64,000 nucleotides of DNA from Rhodospirillaceae bacterium (GTDB lineage: Bacteria > Pseudomonadota > Alphaproteobacteria > UBA6615), in NCBI GenBank assembly GCA_018667335.1, contig JABIVD010000022.1, forward strand, positions 62,001 to 126,000, written 5' to 3'. Shown here one piece after another: positions 16,977-31,830 of the stretch; position 1 is the stretch's first letter; every line of letters begins with the position of its first letter. A program made the translations under genes and the position numbers. The notes under the pieces were generated by a model that was not told where the DNA came from, ran no database searches, and saw nothing but the letters and a program-made list of their open reading frames with translations.

Positions 16977-18953
16977 TCAGAATCCGAACATGTGATCGAG
17001 CGAAAAGGCGCTCCCGTCGCGCGCGATCAGGCCATGATAGCCGAAAAGGCGACATGTGGTGTCGCGGATCAGTACATATCCGCCACCGGCCGCACCGGGT
17101 TCGGCTGCCGCCGTGCGGGCCTTGGCGTCGAAGGTTTCGCTGAGCCGGAAATGCACGGAGCCGCCACACGCGATGCGCAGGGTCTCCTCCGCCACCACAT
17201 GGCCGGCGCCGTCATGCAGCTGCAACACGGTCTCTGAGGTCACGTGCCACGGGGTCGATGCGGGATAGATCAGGTGACAGAAGGTGTCGAGATCGTCGCC
17301 GCCGACCGCCATCGCCGGGTCGGTGCGCAGGAACAGCCGCGTCGACAGGCCCGGCGGCGCGCCGGAATAGGATTGCGGCTCGTTGTTCCAGGTCAGGACC
17401 GTGTTGAAGATGTGGGCGCCGAAGCTGGTCTCCGCGGCATGGCCCGACCCGCGGGCCTCGTAGCGGAACAGCCCGTGCAGCCAGCCGTCGACGCCGCGCG
17501 TCGCGACCCCGAAATCATAGATGAGTTCGATATGCCCGGCATCGGTGCGGAGCACGTCTGCGCCGTCGAGGACATCGTCGATGTCCAGTACCGCGCTGTC
17601 CGATCGCGTGAGCTCGCCGAATTCATGCCGGCCGACTTCCTGTCCGGCGGCATCGAAGACCAACGCGCGCAGCGGCAGGGTTTCCTGGGTCGTCGCCATC
17701 GGCGTGGGCAGCGCGATCGAGCGGAAGTCATCGCGCGGCAGGATCGGCGCCGGCAGGATGAAGCCCTTGCCCATCAAGTTGCCGATCTCGGCGATGCGGG
17801 GATCGGGCGCGAGGTCGGTCCGCTCGACGTTTACATGTGCGGTCCTGCGTCGATCGACTGCGTCGTTGGACAGGCTCTCGATCTCGTAGCGCGGCCGCAC
17901 GAAATGCTTGCCCGCATGGACCTCGATCTGTGCCGGCCATCGCGCATCGGGGAGCAGGTCGGTGGCGTCGAGGGCATAGGTGCCGAAGGGCGCGATCTCC
18001 CGGTCGAGCCAGGCGGTCTTGTCGTCGCCCATGAGATTGAGGCCGACCACCCCGGCCGGGATCGGGCAGGGGTGACTGTTCTGGATCCAGAGAAGCACCC
18101 GTTCGCCGGGGGCCGGCGCCGGCAGGCCGGCGTAGAAATCGGCGGGCCACGCATTTGCATCGTGGGTGCAGGAGAGATCGCGCGGGTCATCGCCATAGGT
18201 GTCGAGCGCATATTTGACGATGTCGTGCCCGGTCGCGCCGATCGCATGAATGAACAGCTGTCCCGTGAAGTCCTCGATCCCGAACCGCGCGCAGACGTCG
18301 GCGCTGTCGATCGTCACGCCGCCCGGCGCGTCCGGCAACGCCAGATCCCATTCGGCGCGCGTGTGCCCGGTCTCGTCAATGAGTGTCAGCCACAGGGTCA
18401 CATTCGCGCCGCCGTAGCGATGCCAGTAGTTGGCCGTGGCCACGCGGGTATGCAGCCGCCCGCCGCGCCCATCGGGCACGTCGCGGAAGAAGGCGAAGTT
18501 CGTGGCGAAGTTGAGCGGATCGAGATAGCGGCGCGTGTTGGTCAGCCGGTCCTTGGGCAGGCGGAGTTCGTCGAGGGTGACGATCTCCATGCCGTCGGGC
18601 ACGAGCCGAGAGATATCGCGGACCACCTTCTCGGCGTCGAACGCGACGACCAGAAGATGCGTGGCGGTGGATGATGCGAGATCGGTCACGGGTTGGGTTG
18701 TTTTGCCCAACACGGGCTGGCCCAACGCCGACAAATCCTGGACCAGGACCTCCTCGATCGGGAGCGCGGCGAGGGGGAACAATTCCGCGAGCGCCGGCGC
18801 GAACCCCGAAGGATCGTAGATGGCAACGGCGCGGGCCGCGGCCAGGCGCGCCATCATGGCCTGTGCCATTGGTGCTGCCGCCGGGTGGCCGGCCGCCTTG
18901 AAGAACGGGAAGCCGCCCTTGCGGTTCGAGAAGGTATCGATGTTGAGGGCCAT
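16977..18953 (-). CDS. Uncharacterised 658-residue protein, linked to 2OG-Fe(II) oxygenase and ELM1-family genes
   Basis: I do not recognise a named family. The N-terminal ~140 residues alternate strand and helix (AVAIYDPSGFAPALAEL, HLLVVAFDAEKVV), like a Rossmann-type or amidohydrolase-like domain that could bind a nucleotide or sugar. The remainder is beta-rich and appears to contain repeated sandwich-like modules, each with an LxDxxGH-type strand (LTLIDETGHTRAEW, LVFDAAGQEVGRHEF, LQLHDGAGHVVAEE) and the second and third with a later GxHGL or GYHGL turn. There is no signal peptide or membrane helix. It starts nine bases after the 2OG oxygenase stop, so the two are surely co-transcribed. ATG 18953 (MALNIDTF) is chosen; longer extensions overlap the oxygenase gene. 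Confidence 0.75.
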   Translation of the reverse strand: MALNIDTFSNRKGGFPFFKAAGHPAAAPMAQAMMARLAAARAVAIYDPSGFAPALAELFPLAALPIEEVLVQDLSALGQPVLGKTTQPVTDLASSTATHLLVVAFDAEKVVRDISRLVPDGMEIVTLDELRLPKDRLTNTRRYLDPLNFATNFAFFRDVPDGRGGRLHTRVATANYWHRYGGANVTLWLTLIDETGHTRAEWDLALPDAPGGVTIDSADVCARFGIEDFTGQLFIHAIGATGHDIVKYALDTYGDDPRDLSCTHDANAWPADFYAGLPAPAPGERVLLWIQNSHPCPIPAGVVGLNLMGDDKTAWLDREIAPFGTYALDATDLLPDARWPAQIEVHAGKHFVRPRYEIESLSNDAVDRRRTAHVNVERTDLAPDPRIAEIGNLMGKGFILPAPILPRDDFRSIALPTPMATTQETLPLRALVFDAAGQEVGRHEFGELTRSDSAVLDIDDVLDGADVLRTDAGHIELIYDFGVATRGVDGWLHGLFRYEARGSGHAAETSFGAHIFNTVLTWNNEPQSYSGAPPGLSTRLFLRTDPAMAVGGDDLDTFCHLIYPASTPWHVTSETVLQLHDGAGHVVAEETLRIACGGSVHFRLSETFDAKARTAAAEPGAAGGGYVLIRDTTCRLFGYHGLIARDGSAFSLDHMFGF

Positions 18954-18961
18954 GGCGTTCG

Positions 18962-19585
18962 CTACCCGGCGATTTTCTTGAAGAATGCGGAGATCGAGTG
19001 CCGCACCTGCTCGCGCAGCTTGTAGCGGCGGCTGTTGACCCAGTTCAGCTGGATCGTCCGGCGCTCGCCGTCGAACGGATGGTGCCCGTGCCAGGCGTTG
19101 GGAATGCATGGGAAGGCGAGGAACGTGCCCTCGTCGGGCGGCACTTCGACCGCGTAATCATCGAGATCGTCGGGACTGCGCAGCAACCGCAACTGGCCGC
19201 CGGGCTCGTCCCACGATGAGTTCATGTACAGCAGGACCGTGACCAACTTGCCGGATGAATCCGTATGGATTTTTCCGTCGGTCGGCCGGGCGCGGCCGCG
19301 CACTGTGACCATGGTGGGTTTGCCGGTCAGGTCGACACCCAGTTTGTCACCCAGCGCCGCCGCCATCTCGGGGCCCTCAAGCGCTCTCAGCAGAGCCGCG
19401 AAACCGGGTCCGTAACGCAGTTGGCCCGTGGGGAAGCTGCCCGCGCTCTCGATATTTGGAAAATCCTCGTTGGCCGCACGCAGGGCATCCTGCGAGATCA
19501 GACCCGGCACGAGGACATGATCGAACGGGTCATGTCCAACGGGGGCTGATCCCAAGGCTTCGAAGTCGATGACTGACATACTCAT
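18962..19585 (-). CDS. 2OG-Fe(II) oxygenase family protein
   Basis: This 207-residue protein has the facial-triad pattern of prolyl-hydroxylase-like oxygenases: H-x-D in KIHTDSSGKLVTVLLYMN (about residues 106-108), the distal His in AWHGHHPF (about 165-170), and the oxoglutarate-binding Arg in ERRTIQLNWV. It should couple oxidative decarboxylation of 2-oxoglutarate to hydroxylation of a partner or small molecule. It lies between the ELM1-family gene and the 658-residue protein gene on the same strand with short gaps (35 and 8 bases), which suggests a shared task. Substrate unknown. Confidence 0.85.
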   Translation of the reverse strand: MSMSVIDFEALGSAPVGHDPFDHVLVPGLISQDALRAANEDFPNIESAGSFPTGQLRYGPGFAALLRALEGPEMAAALGDKLGVDLTGKPTMVTVRGRARPTDGKIHTDSSGKLVTVLLYMNSSWDEPGGQLRLLRSPDDLDDYAVEVPPDEGTFLAFPCIPNAWHGHHPFDGERRTIQLNWVNSRRYKLREQVRHSISAFFKKIAG

Positions 19586-19620
19586 TTCTTAGATCGCGAC
19601 TCGCGTGAATGCAAACGATG

Positions 19621-20598
19621 CTAGGCCCGTTCCATTGCGGCCATACGCCGCTGAATCTCGCCCACAACCACCGCCATGTCATCCGGCGGGTCGTAGGTCC
19701 ATTGTTCGAGTGTGCCGGCGAATGGCCGGGTGATGCCGCGCGCGGCCAACGCCTCATGGAAGCGCGTGAACTTCTTCGATCCGCCCTCGAGGTGGACCAC
19801 ATGTACCGGCTTGCCCGTGGCCGCCGCCTCGCTGACCATGTTCACGGAATCTCCCGTCACGATGATCGAGTCCGCGTGGGCGAGGAATCCCAGATACGGA
19901 TTCGGCCCGGTCTCGTCCCAGATATCGACATCCAGCCCGTCGAGCGCGGTTCGGACCGCATCGAGCACGAAGCCGGGCGTGCGCCTGGACGGCGTGATGG
20001 CCAGCCCCCAGCCGTGATCGGCCGCGAGCGCGCGCAATTGCATCGCCAGTGTTTCACCCAGCGCCGGCGTCATGCGGTAGACCGCGTTGTCTCCCCCCAG
20101 GAGGACGCCCGCGAGCGGACGGGGCAGGCGCGCCACCCGGTCGGCGAATGCCGCCCGCGCGCCCTCGAGCGCGGCGGGGTCGACGCCCTGCATCGCGCCA
20201 AGCGTCGAGACGACATTGTCGCCACGCAGGCGGTCATGGTCGGGTGCCACGACGAGGTCGAACGATCCGACTGCGATCCCGGGATCCTGGATCTGGATGC
20301 AAAAGGTCCGCCCGCCGCTGGCCTTGCGGATGGCCTGGGCCGGCGCCACCGATTTTCGGCCGGACGCGATCAACAGGTCGGGCCAGGGCGGCGCGAGCGG
20401 CGTGGAGCCGGCGGTGATCACGCTTGTCCTGGCCGGGATCAGCGTCGGGGGCAGCCATGCCCAGGGGCGGCGCAGATCAACGGTCTTGATGTCGGGGTCG
20501 TGGCCCAGTGCGCGGGCGAGGCCGAGGCATTGGTTCACCATGCCGATCTTGCCATCGGTGAGAATCCAGCAGGATTGGATGTTGGGCGGTGCGGTCAT
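19621..20598 (-). CDS. Mitochondrial fission ELM1 family protein (DUF1022)
   Basis: This 325-residue protein starts SCWILTDGKIGMVNQCLGLARALG, the hallmark of bacterial ELM1-like proteins. It has a GT-B-like two-domain pattern with GVLLGGDNAVYRM mid-protein and the donor-site-like TGDSVNMVSEAAATGKPVHV at about residue 245. The family is named after a plant mitochondrial fission factor, but bacterial members resemble nucleotide-sugar-dependent transferases and are often found with lipid A or envelope genes. An ATG at 20598 is preferred over TTG 20604. It is the first gene of the minus-strand trio and is divergent from the Lrp gene. Confidence 0.85.
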   Translation of the reverse strand: MTAPPNIQSCWILTDGKIGMVNQCLGLARALGHDPDIKTVDLRRPWAWLPPTLIPARTSVITAGSTPLAPPWPDLLIASGRKSVAPAQAIRKASGGRTFCIQIQDPGIAVGSFDLVVAPDHDRLRGDNVVSTLGAMQGVDPAALEGARAAFADRVARLPRPLAGVLLGGDNAVYRMTPALGETLAMQLRALAADHGWGLAITPSRRTPGFVLDAVRTALDGLDVDIWDETGPNPYLGFLAHADSIIVTGDSVNMVSEAAATGKPVHVVHLEGGSKKFTRFHEALAARGITRPFAGTLEQWTYDPPDDMAVVVGEIQRRMAAMERA

Positions 20599-20649
20599 CG
20601 ACAATGGTTGTATCGCCGGGAATTCGGCGCAATTTGAGCAAGCTTGCGT

Positions 20650-20666
20650 TTGAAATATAATTTCAA
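20650..20666. promoter_or_regulatory. Palindromic site in the ELM1-lrp intergenic region
   Basis: TTGAAAT-ATA-ATTTCAA is a perfect 7-bp inverted repeat with a three-base centre. It lies 52 bases before the ELM1-family start and 110 bases before the Lrp start. Its AT-rich symmetric form fits an Lrp/AsnC-family operator, so the Lrp protein may control itself and the divergent trio. Confidence 0.5.
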
Positions 20667-20776
20667 TCTGCTAGCATCCGGTTCGGCTGTAACGGTGACT
20701 ATAAGCGGGGCAATGGGTGATTCCCATTGCGGGTCCCGTGAAAAGAAAAGCCGGGCCACCCTGGAGAGTGCAGAGA

Positions 20777-21292
20777 ATGCCGGACAGTGATCGGGGGGGC
20801 GAAGGCGCCCTGAACCGCAAAGTTAAACTCGATGCGATCGACCGGCGAATCCTCCGCAATCTTCGCGATGAAGGCCGCATCACAAATGTCGAGCTTGCGC
20901 GGCGTGCCGGAATTTCCGCACCGCCCTGTCTGCGCCGCGTCCGTGCGCTGGAATCAGCTGGTTACATCAAGGGCTATCACGCCGAACTCGAGGCCGAGCA
21001 ACTCGGCTACGAGGTCGCGTTTCACGCATTGGTCGGGCTCGACAGCCAATCCGATGCGGTGTTGACCGAATTTGAACGCGTCGTGGCCGATTGGCCCGAG
21101 GTGCGCCGCTGCGACATGATCCGTGGCGGCGGCGATTTCATGCTGCGTTTCGTGGCCCGCAACACCGCCCACGAGAACGAACTGACCACCCGTCTGACGG
21201 GGGTGCTCCATGTCTCGACGGTGCAGACGTTTCAGGTGATCCGAAGTTCGAAATACGCCTCGGGCGTCCCGGTGGACGATCCGGCGGACTAA
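20777..21292 (+). CDS. Lrp/AsnC family transcriptional regulator
   Basis: This 171-residue regulator has an N-terminal helix-turn-helix (LDAIDRRILRNLRDEGRIT, VELARRAGISAPPCLRRVRALE) and a C-terminal RAM ligand-binding domain (FHALVGLDSQ, VRRCDMIRGGGDFMLRFVA). ATG 20777 is preceded by GAGAG and gives a short basic N-terminal tail; the frame is open to 20717 but that extension lacks support. Lrp proteins usually sense amino acids and bind tandem palindromic sites; a candidate site is at 20650-20666. It is divergent from the ELM1-family trio. Confidence 0.92.
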   Translation: MPDSDRGGEGALNRKVKLDAIDRRILRNLRDEGRITNVELARRAGISAPPCLRRVRALESAGYIKGYHAELEAEQLGYEVAFHALVGLDSQSDAVLTEFERVVADWPEVRRCDMIRGGGDFMLRFVARNTAHENELTTRLTGVLHVSTVQTFQVIRSSKYASGVPVDDPAD

Positions 21293-21323
21293 GCAGCGTC
21301 CCGCCGGCTAAGTCGCGTCACGC

Positions 21324-21797
21324 CTAACGAAAGCGGACGGACACAACCTCGAAATAGCGCACGCCGTTGGGCGTGGTGACCTCGACACTGTCACCAATCT
21401 CGCGGCCAATCAGGGCCTTGCCGAGCGGCGACAGGATCGAAATCTTGCGCTGCTCGATATCGGCCTCGAATTCACCGACCAGTTGATAGGTGTTTTCCTC
21501 GTCGGTCTCTTCGTCGGCGAGTTTCACCTTGGCACCGAATCGCACGGTCTTGCCCTTGAGCTTCGTCGTGTCGATGATCTCGGCGCGTTTGGTGGTGTCC
21601 TCAAGCTCGCCGATCCGACCCTCGACAAAGCTCTGCCGTTCACGCGCAGCATGATACTCGGCGTTCTCCGAGAGATCACCGTGTTCGCGTGCCGCCGCGA
21701 TGGCCTTCACGATCGCCGGACGTTCGACGGTCTTGAGGTTTTTCAACTCTTCTTGAAGGGCCTCGTGGCCCCCCGGAGTCATTGGGATTTTATCCAT
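21324..21797 (-). CDS. greA: Transcription elongation factor GreA
   Basis: This 157-residue protein matches GreA in full: an N-terminal coiled-coil (about 1-75) with the tip [16 protein letters not shown], which inserts into the RNA polymerase secondary channel and stimulates cleavage of backtracked RNA, and a C-terminal FKBP-like domain with [18 protein letters not shown]. It lies downstream of carB on the same strand, an order common in alphaproteobacteria. The leader carries two 13-bp direct repeats. Confidence 0.97.
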   Translation of the reverse strand: MDKIPMTPGGHEALQEELKNLKTVERPAIVKAIAAAREHGDLSENAEYHAARERQSFVEGRIGELEDTTKRAEIIDTTKLKGKTVRFGAKVKLADEETDEENTYQLVGEFEADIEQRKISILSPLGKALIGREIGDSVEVTTPNGVRYFEVVSVRFR

Positions 21798-21818
21798 GAT
21801 TCGATCGCTTTTCGATCG

Positions 21819-21848
21819 TTGTTACGAACGATAAATTGTTACGAACGA
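21819..21848. repeat. 13-bp direct repeats in the greA leader
   Basis: TTGTTACGAACGA occurs at 21819-21831 and again at 21836-21848, 17 bases apart and about 22 bases before the greA start. Function is unknown; a regulator site or an RNA element in the leader is possible. Confidence 0.5.
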
Positions 21849-21921
21849 CAGACTAAAACACCCGCCTCGGGCCGCACCAGCCATTTTGGCAATATGCGGA
21901 CATCCAGCGGGCCTAAGCCGT

Positions 21922-25188
<3,267 letters not shown>

Positions 25189-25190
25189 GG

Positions 25191-26363
<1,173 letters not shown>

Positions 26364-26629
26364 GTCTTCCGATCCTTAGGGTTGGCGGGCACGCGCGATT
26401 TGCGGGGCCGCCGGGGCAATTCGTTCCTGGAGCCGGCCGCGTGGCGACCGGGCGCACCTGTCCGGGGCGCAAATTGCCCGGTTGTTTACGGCACCCCGTG
26501 GGAGTCGTCAAGCACGGCTGGGAAAGAAAAGAGCAATAAAAAACAATGACTTAGACGTCACTCGATCCGATTGCCTTCGCAATCCAAATCCTTTACCTTC
26601 TGCCGCTTCTGGAAAAGGCCCAAAAATTC

Positions 26630-27088
26630 ATGTTTCGCGATCAACTTCCCGAGGCGCTGCGCACGGCGTTGAAAGAAAAAGACCAGCGTGCGGTCTCGAC
26701 CCTGCGCCTCATCATGGCTGCGCTGAAGGACCGCGACATCGCGGCTCGCGGCAAGGGCAACGATGAGGGGATCGACGAAGACGAGATCCTCCAGATGCTC
26801 CAGACCATGGTCAAGCAGCGCCGTGATTCCATCACGATGTACGAAAAGGGCGGGCGCCTGGAGCTGGCGCAGCAGGAAGCCGAAGAGATCACGATCATCG
26901 AGCGCTACCTGCCCGAGCAACTTGGCGATGATGCGATCGAGACCGCCGTCGACACGGTGATCGCCGATGTGGGGGCCGGCGGGCTCAAGGATATGGGTGC
27001 CGTCATGGGCGCCCTGCGTGAGGGCTATGCCGGTCAGATGGATTTCGGCAAGGCCAGCGCAATCGTCAAGTCGCGCCTCGGCGCCTGA
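26630..27088 (+). CDS. GatB/YqeY domain-containing protein
   Basis: This 152-residue helical protein begins MFRDQLPEALRTALKEKDQ, continues VSTLRLIMAALKDRDIAARGKG, and has ITIIERYLPEQL, all signatures of the YqeY family, which resembles the C-terminal tRNA-binding part of the amidotransferase GatB. Stand-alone members are often encoded between carA and dnaG in alphaproteobacteria, as here. A role in tRNA-related or translation quality control is inferred from the fold; it is not experimentally clear. Confidence 0.93.
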   Translation: MFRDQLPEALRTALKEKDQRAVSTLRLIMAALKDRDIAARGKGNDEGIDEDEILQMLQTMVKQRRDSITMYEKGGRLELAQQEAEEITIIERYLPEQLGDDAIETAVDTVIADVGAGGLKDMGAVMGALREGYAGQMDFGKASAIVKSRLGA

Positions 27089-27232
27089 CGTCCCCAAAGA
27101 CGCCCCGGCAAACAGTCCCCGTCTTTAATTTTATCCTCAGTATGTAATTCCGGTCATGTCCGCGACTCTGGCGGTATATTGACGCGTGCGTGCCGGACTG
27201 TGCCCGCACCCGATTGCACATGAGGATCGAAC

Positions 27233-29062
27233 TTGGCCTTTCCGCCGCAATTTCTCGATGAGTTGCGCACGCGGCTTCCGGTGTCGGAGGTCGTGGGCAA
27301 GAAGGTGCGCCTTGTCCGCAAGGGCCGGGAGTTCGCCGGCCTGTGCCCGTTCCACAATGAAAAGACGCCTTCGTTTACGGTGAACGACGACAAGGCCTTC
27401 TATCATTGCTTCGGCTGCGGCCAGCATGGCGACGTCATCACCTTCGTGATGGAGACCGACGGGCTGAGCTTCCCCGAGGCGATCGAGCGGCTCGCAGGCC
27501 TGGCCGGCTTGGAGGTGCCGCAATCCTCGCCCGAGGAGCGCGAACGCGCGAAAGTCCGCTCGACCCTGTATGACGTCGTCGAGCAGGTCTGTGGCTGGTA
27601 CCAGGAACATCTTTCGCAGCCGGGCGGCCAGGCGGCCTATGACTATCTGCGCGGGCGCGGGTTCACCGACGAGACGATCGGCCGGTTTCGCCTCGGCTAC
27701 GCGCCGGACGGGCGCGGGCGTCTGCTGCAGGCGATGGAGGCGCGCGGCGTGCGCCAGGATCAGCTGGTCGAGGCCGGGCTCATCAAACTGCCGGAAGGCG
27801 GGGGCAACCCGCGGGACTATTTCTTCGACCGGGTGATCTTTCCGATCAATGACAGCCGCGGCCGGGTGATCGCGTTTGGCGGGCGTATCCTGGGGGACGG
27901 CCAGCCGAAATATCTCAACTCCCCCGAGACGCCGCTCTTCCACAAGGGGCGCAGCCTGTACAACTTCACCATGGCGCGCGAGGCATCGCGCGAGGCCGGC
28001 ACGGTCATCGTCGCCGAGGGCTATACAGACGTGATCGCGCTGGCCCAGGCCGGATTGCCGAATGCCGTCGCCCCCCTGGGGACCGCGCTGACCGAAGATC
28101 AGATCCGCCTCATCTGGCGCGTCGCCGACGAGCCGGTGCTGTGCTTCGACGGCGACACAGCCGGCGAGCGCGCCGCATTGCGCGCGGCAGAGCGCGCCCT
28201 GCCGCTGTTGCAGCCGGGCAAGACCTTGCGCTTCATGGCGCTGCCGTCCGGCGATGATCCCGATACGCTGATCAAGGCGCGCGGTGCGGAGGGCTTCCGG
28301 ACCCTGCTGGCAGGCGCCCACCAGCTCGTCGACGTGCTCTGGCAGTCCGAGGTGTCCGCGGCCAGCCACGACACGCCGGAACGCCGCGCCGACCTGGAAC
28401 GCCGGATCAACGCGCGCCTGGCGCAGATCGAGGATCCGGGCGTTAAATATCACTATCAGCAAAGCATGCGGCAGCGCCTGCGCGACCTGTTTTTCGTTGC
28501 GCGGCCCGCGAAGGGCGGAAATCAGCGGGGCAGGGGCCGGTTTGATGGCCCGAAACGGCCGGAATTGGCGCCTGGATTGGGCGCGCGCGGCGATATCGGC
28601 GCAATGAAAGCCCAGCAGGAGCGGATGATACTGGCCACGTTGGTCAATCACCCTGACCTTTTGCACGACTCTCTTGAGGCGCTGAATGAAATTTCCCTGC
28701 AAAGCAAGGAACTTGACACCCTGCTCCGGGTGATCTTAAACCTCGCGGTCACGACGCCGGTCCTTGACACCAAGGACCTGCAACGCCATTTGATCCAGAG
28801 CGGCTATGAAGTGCCGCTGGGACAGGTTTTGCATCCGCAAGTGTATCGTCAGGCGTCGTTCGCGGCACCGGATGCGACGATTGCGGATGCGCGTGCTGCG
28901 CTGGATGAGATTCTGGGGCAGTATCGATACCGGCGAGAACGGCTGGCCCCGGATCGGGTGGACGCGAAAGAGGATCTTGCGGACGACAACAACGAGACGA
29001 AGAGCAATAGACTTCTCGAGTTGGTCCGCGAAGAATCGGGTGCGGGCGGTCTGTATGAATAA
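27233..29062 (+). CDS. dnaG: DNA primase
   Basis: This 609-residue DnaG has the N-terminal CHC2 zinc finger (Cys38, His41, Cys59, Cys62 in CPFHNEKTPSF and HCFGCGQHGD), the primase core with the TOPRIM acidic motif VAEGYTDVIAL and CFDGDTAGERA, and a C-terminal helicase-binding domain. The start is TTG 27233 with GAGGA seven bases upstream; it gives the normal short N-terminus before the zinc finger. DnaG makes RNA primers at the replication fork. rpoD follows 52 bases later, the ancient dnaG-rpoD order. Confidence 0.97.
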   Translation: MAFPPQFLDELRTRLPVSEVVGKKVRLVRKGREFAGLCPFHNEKTPSFTVNDDKAFYHCFGCGQHGDVITFVMETDGLSFPEAIERLAGLAGLEVPQSSPEERERAKVRSTLYDVVEQVCGWYQEHLSQPGGQAAYDYLRGRGFTDETIGRFRLGYAPDGRGRLLQAMEARGVRQDQLVEAGLIKLPEGGGNPRDYFFDRVIFPINDSRGRVIAFGGRILGDGQPKYLNSPETPLFHKGRSLYNFTMAREASREAGTVIVAEGYTDVIALAQAGLPNAVAPLGTALTEDQIRLIWRVADEPVLCFDGDTAGERAALRAAERALPLLQPGKTLRFMALPSGDDPDTLIKARGAEGFRTLLAGAHQLVDVLWQSEVSAASHDTPERRADLERRINARLAQIEDPGVKYHYQQSMRQRLRDLFFVARPAKGGNQRGRGRFDGPKRPELAPGLGARGDIGAMKAQQERMILATLVNHPDLLHDSLEALNEISLQSKELDTLLRVILNLAVTTPVLDTKDLQRHLIQSGYEVPLGQVLHPQVYRQASFAAPDATIADARAALDEILGQYRYRRERLAPDRVDAKEDLADDNNETKSNRLLELVREESGAGGLYE

Positions 29063-29114
29063 TTTGGCAAGTGCGCGATAGCGCGGCATAGCCGCCGCCG
29101 CTGTGAGGGAAAAT

Positions 29115-31142
<2,028 letters not shown>

Positions 31143-31163
31143 GTCGTGCGAAGTCTGGAAGTG

Positions 31164-31191
31164 AAAAGGCCGGCATATCGCCGGCCTTTTT
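31164..31191 (+). terminator. Rho-independent terminator of rpoD, likely bidirectional
   Basis: AAAAGGCCGGC (31164-31174) pairs with GCCGGCCTTTT (31180-31190) around a five-base loop. Symmetric A and T runs suit termination of rpoD and of the convergent cupin gene. Confidence 0.9.
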
Positions 31192-31212
31192 CGTGGCGTG
31201 TGAGGGGGTGGT

Positions 31213-31788
31213 TCAGTCTTCGTGGGTGATGGTGATCTTCCGCCCCGATGTCTCGAACATCTCGCGAATTTCGTCGGTCTGGTTGGGGCCGTAGAATATC
31301 TTGCCCATGACGTCGCCCGGGCTGTCGTAGATCACCATGATCAGGGCCGTCGTCAGCCCGACATTCTTGAAGGTGCGCATGACGCCGACGGGGACAGAGA
31401 AGGTGTCGAGGGGATTGAGCGCGACACAATGTTCGCCCTCGTCGCCATAGTACAGCTCCCAGGTGCCGGTCATCGGAATGAACACCTCCGGCACGTCATG
31501 GGCGTGCAGGCGCACCTGATTGCCCGGCGGCATCTCGACATAGCTGACGTGGAAATGATGCGGGGTCTTGATCTTCGCAGTGGGCAGGACGCCGTTGTCC
31601 GAGATGGCATGAAAATGACGTCGCGCGCCGGACCCGGTGCGATCCTCCTCGAAGATGGCAGGGTCCTCGACCAGCTCATGGAATCTGGCGACGTGCCGGG
31701 CCTCGACGTCGGCCGGGTCCATTTTTAGGGATTCCTTGATGCGGAACTCCACACCCGGCGTGTCGTCGGTTGTGTCGGTGGCAGTCAT
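31213..31788 (-). CDS. Cupin domain-containing protein
   Basis: This 191-residue protein has a single cupin barrel (about 80-165): the metal-binding strand HHFHVSYVEMPPGNQVRLHAHDVPEVFIPMTG is represented by PPGNQVRLHAHDVPEVF, and the second motif by PVGVMRTFKNVG. His and Glu in HAHDVPE should bind one metal ion. The N-terminal 70 residues are helical and polar. Such proteins range from dioxygenases to isomerases and sensors. It stands 42 bases from the hydrolase gene on the same strand and could share its TetR-controlled promoter. Confidence 0.8.
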   Translation of the reverse strand: MTATDTTDDTPGVEFRIKESLKMDPADVEARHVARFHELVEDPAIFEEDRTGSGARRHFHAISDNGVLPTAKIKTPHHFHVSYVEMPPGNQVRLHAHDVPEVFIPMTGTWELYYGDEGEHCVALNPLDTFSVPVGVMRTFKNVGLTTALIMVIYDSPGDVMGKIFYGPNQTDEIREMFETSGRKITITHED

Positions 31789-31830
31789 GGCTTGTCTCCG
31801 TTGTTGAGGGGCTGGGTGCGCGCAGGCGCG

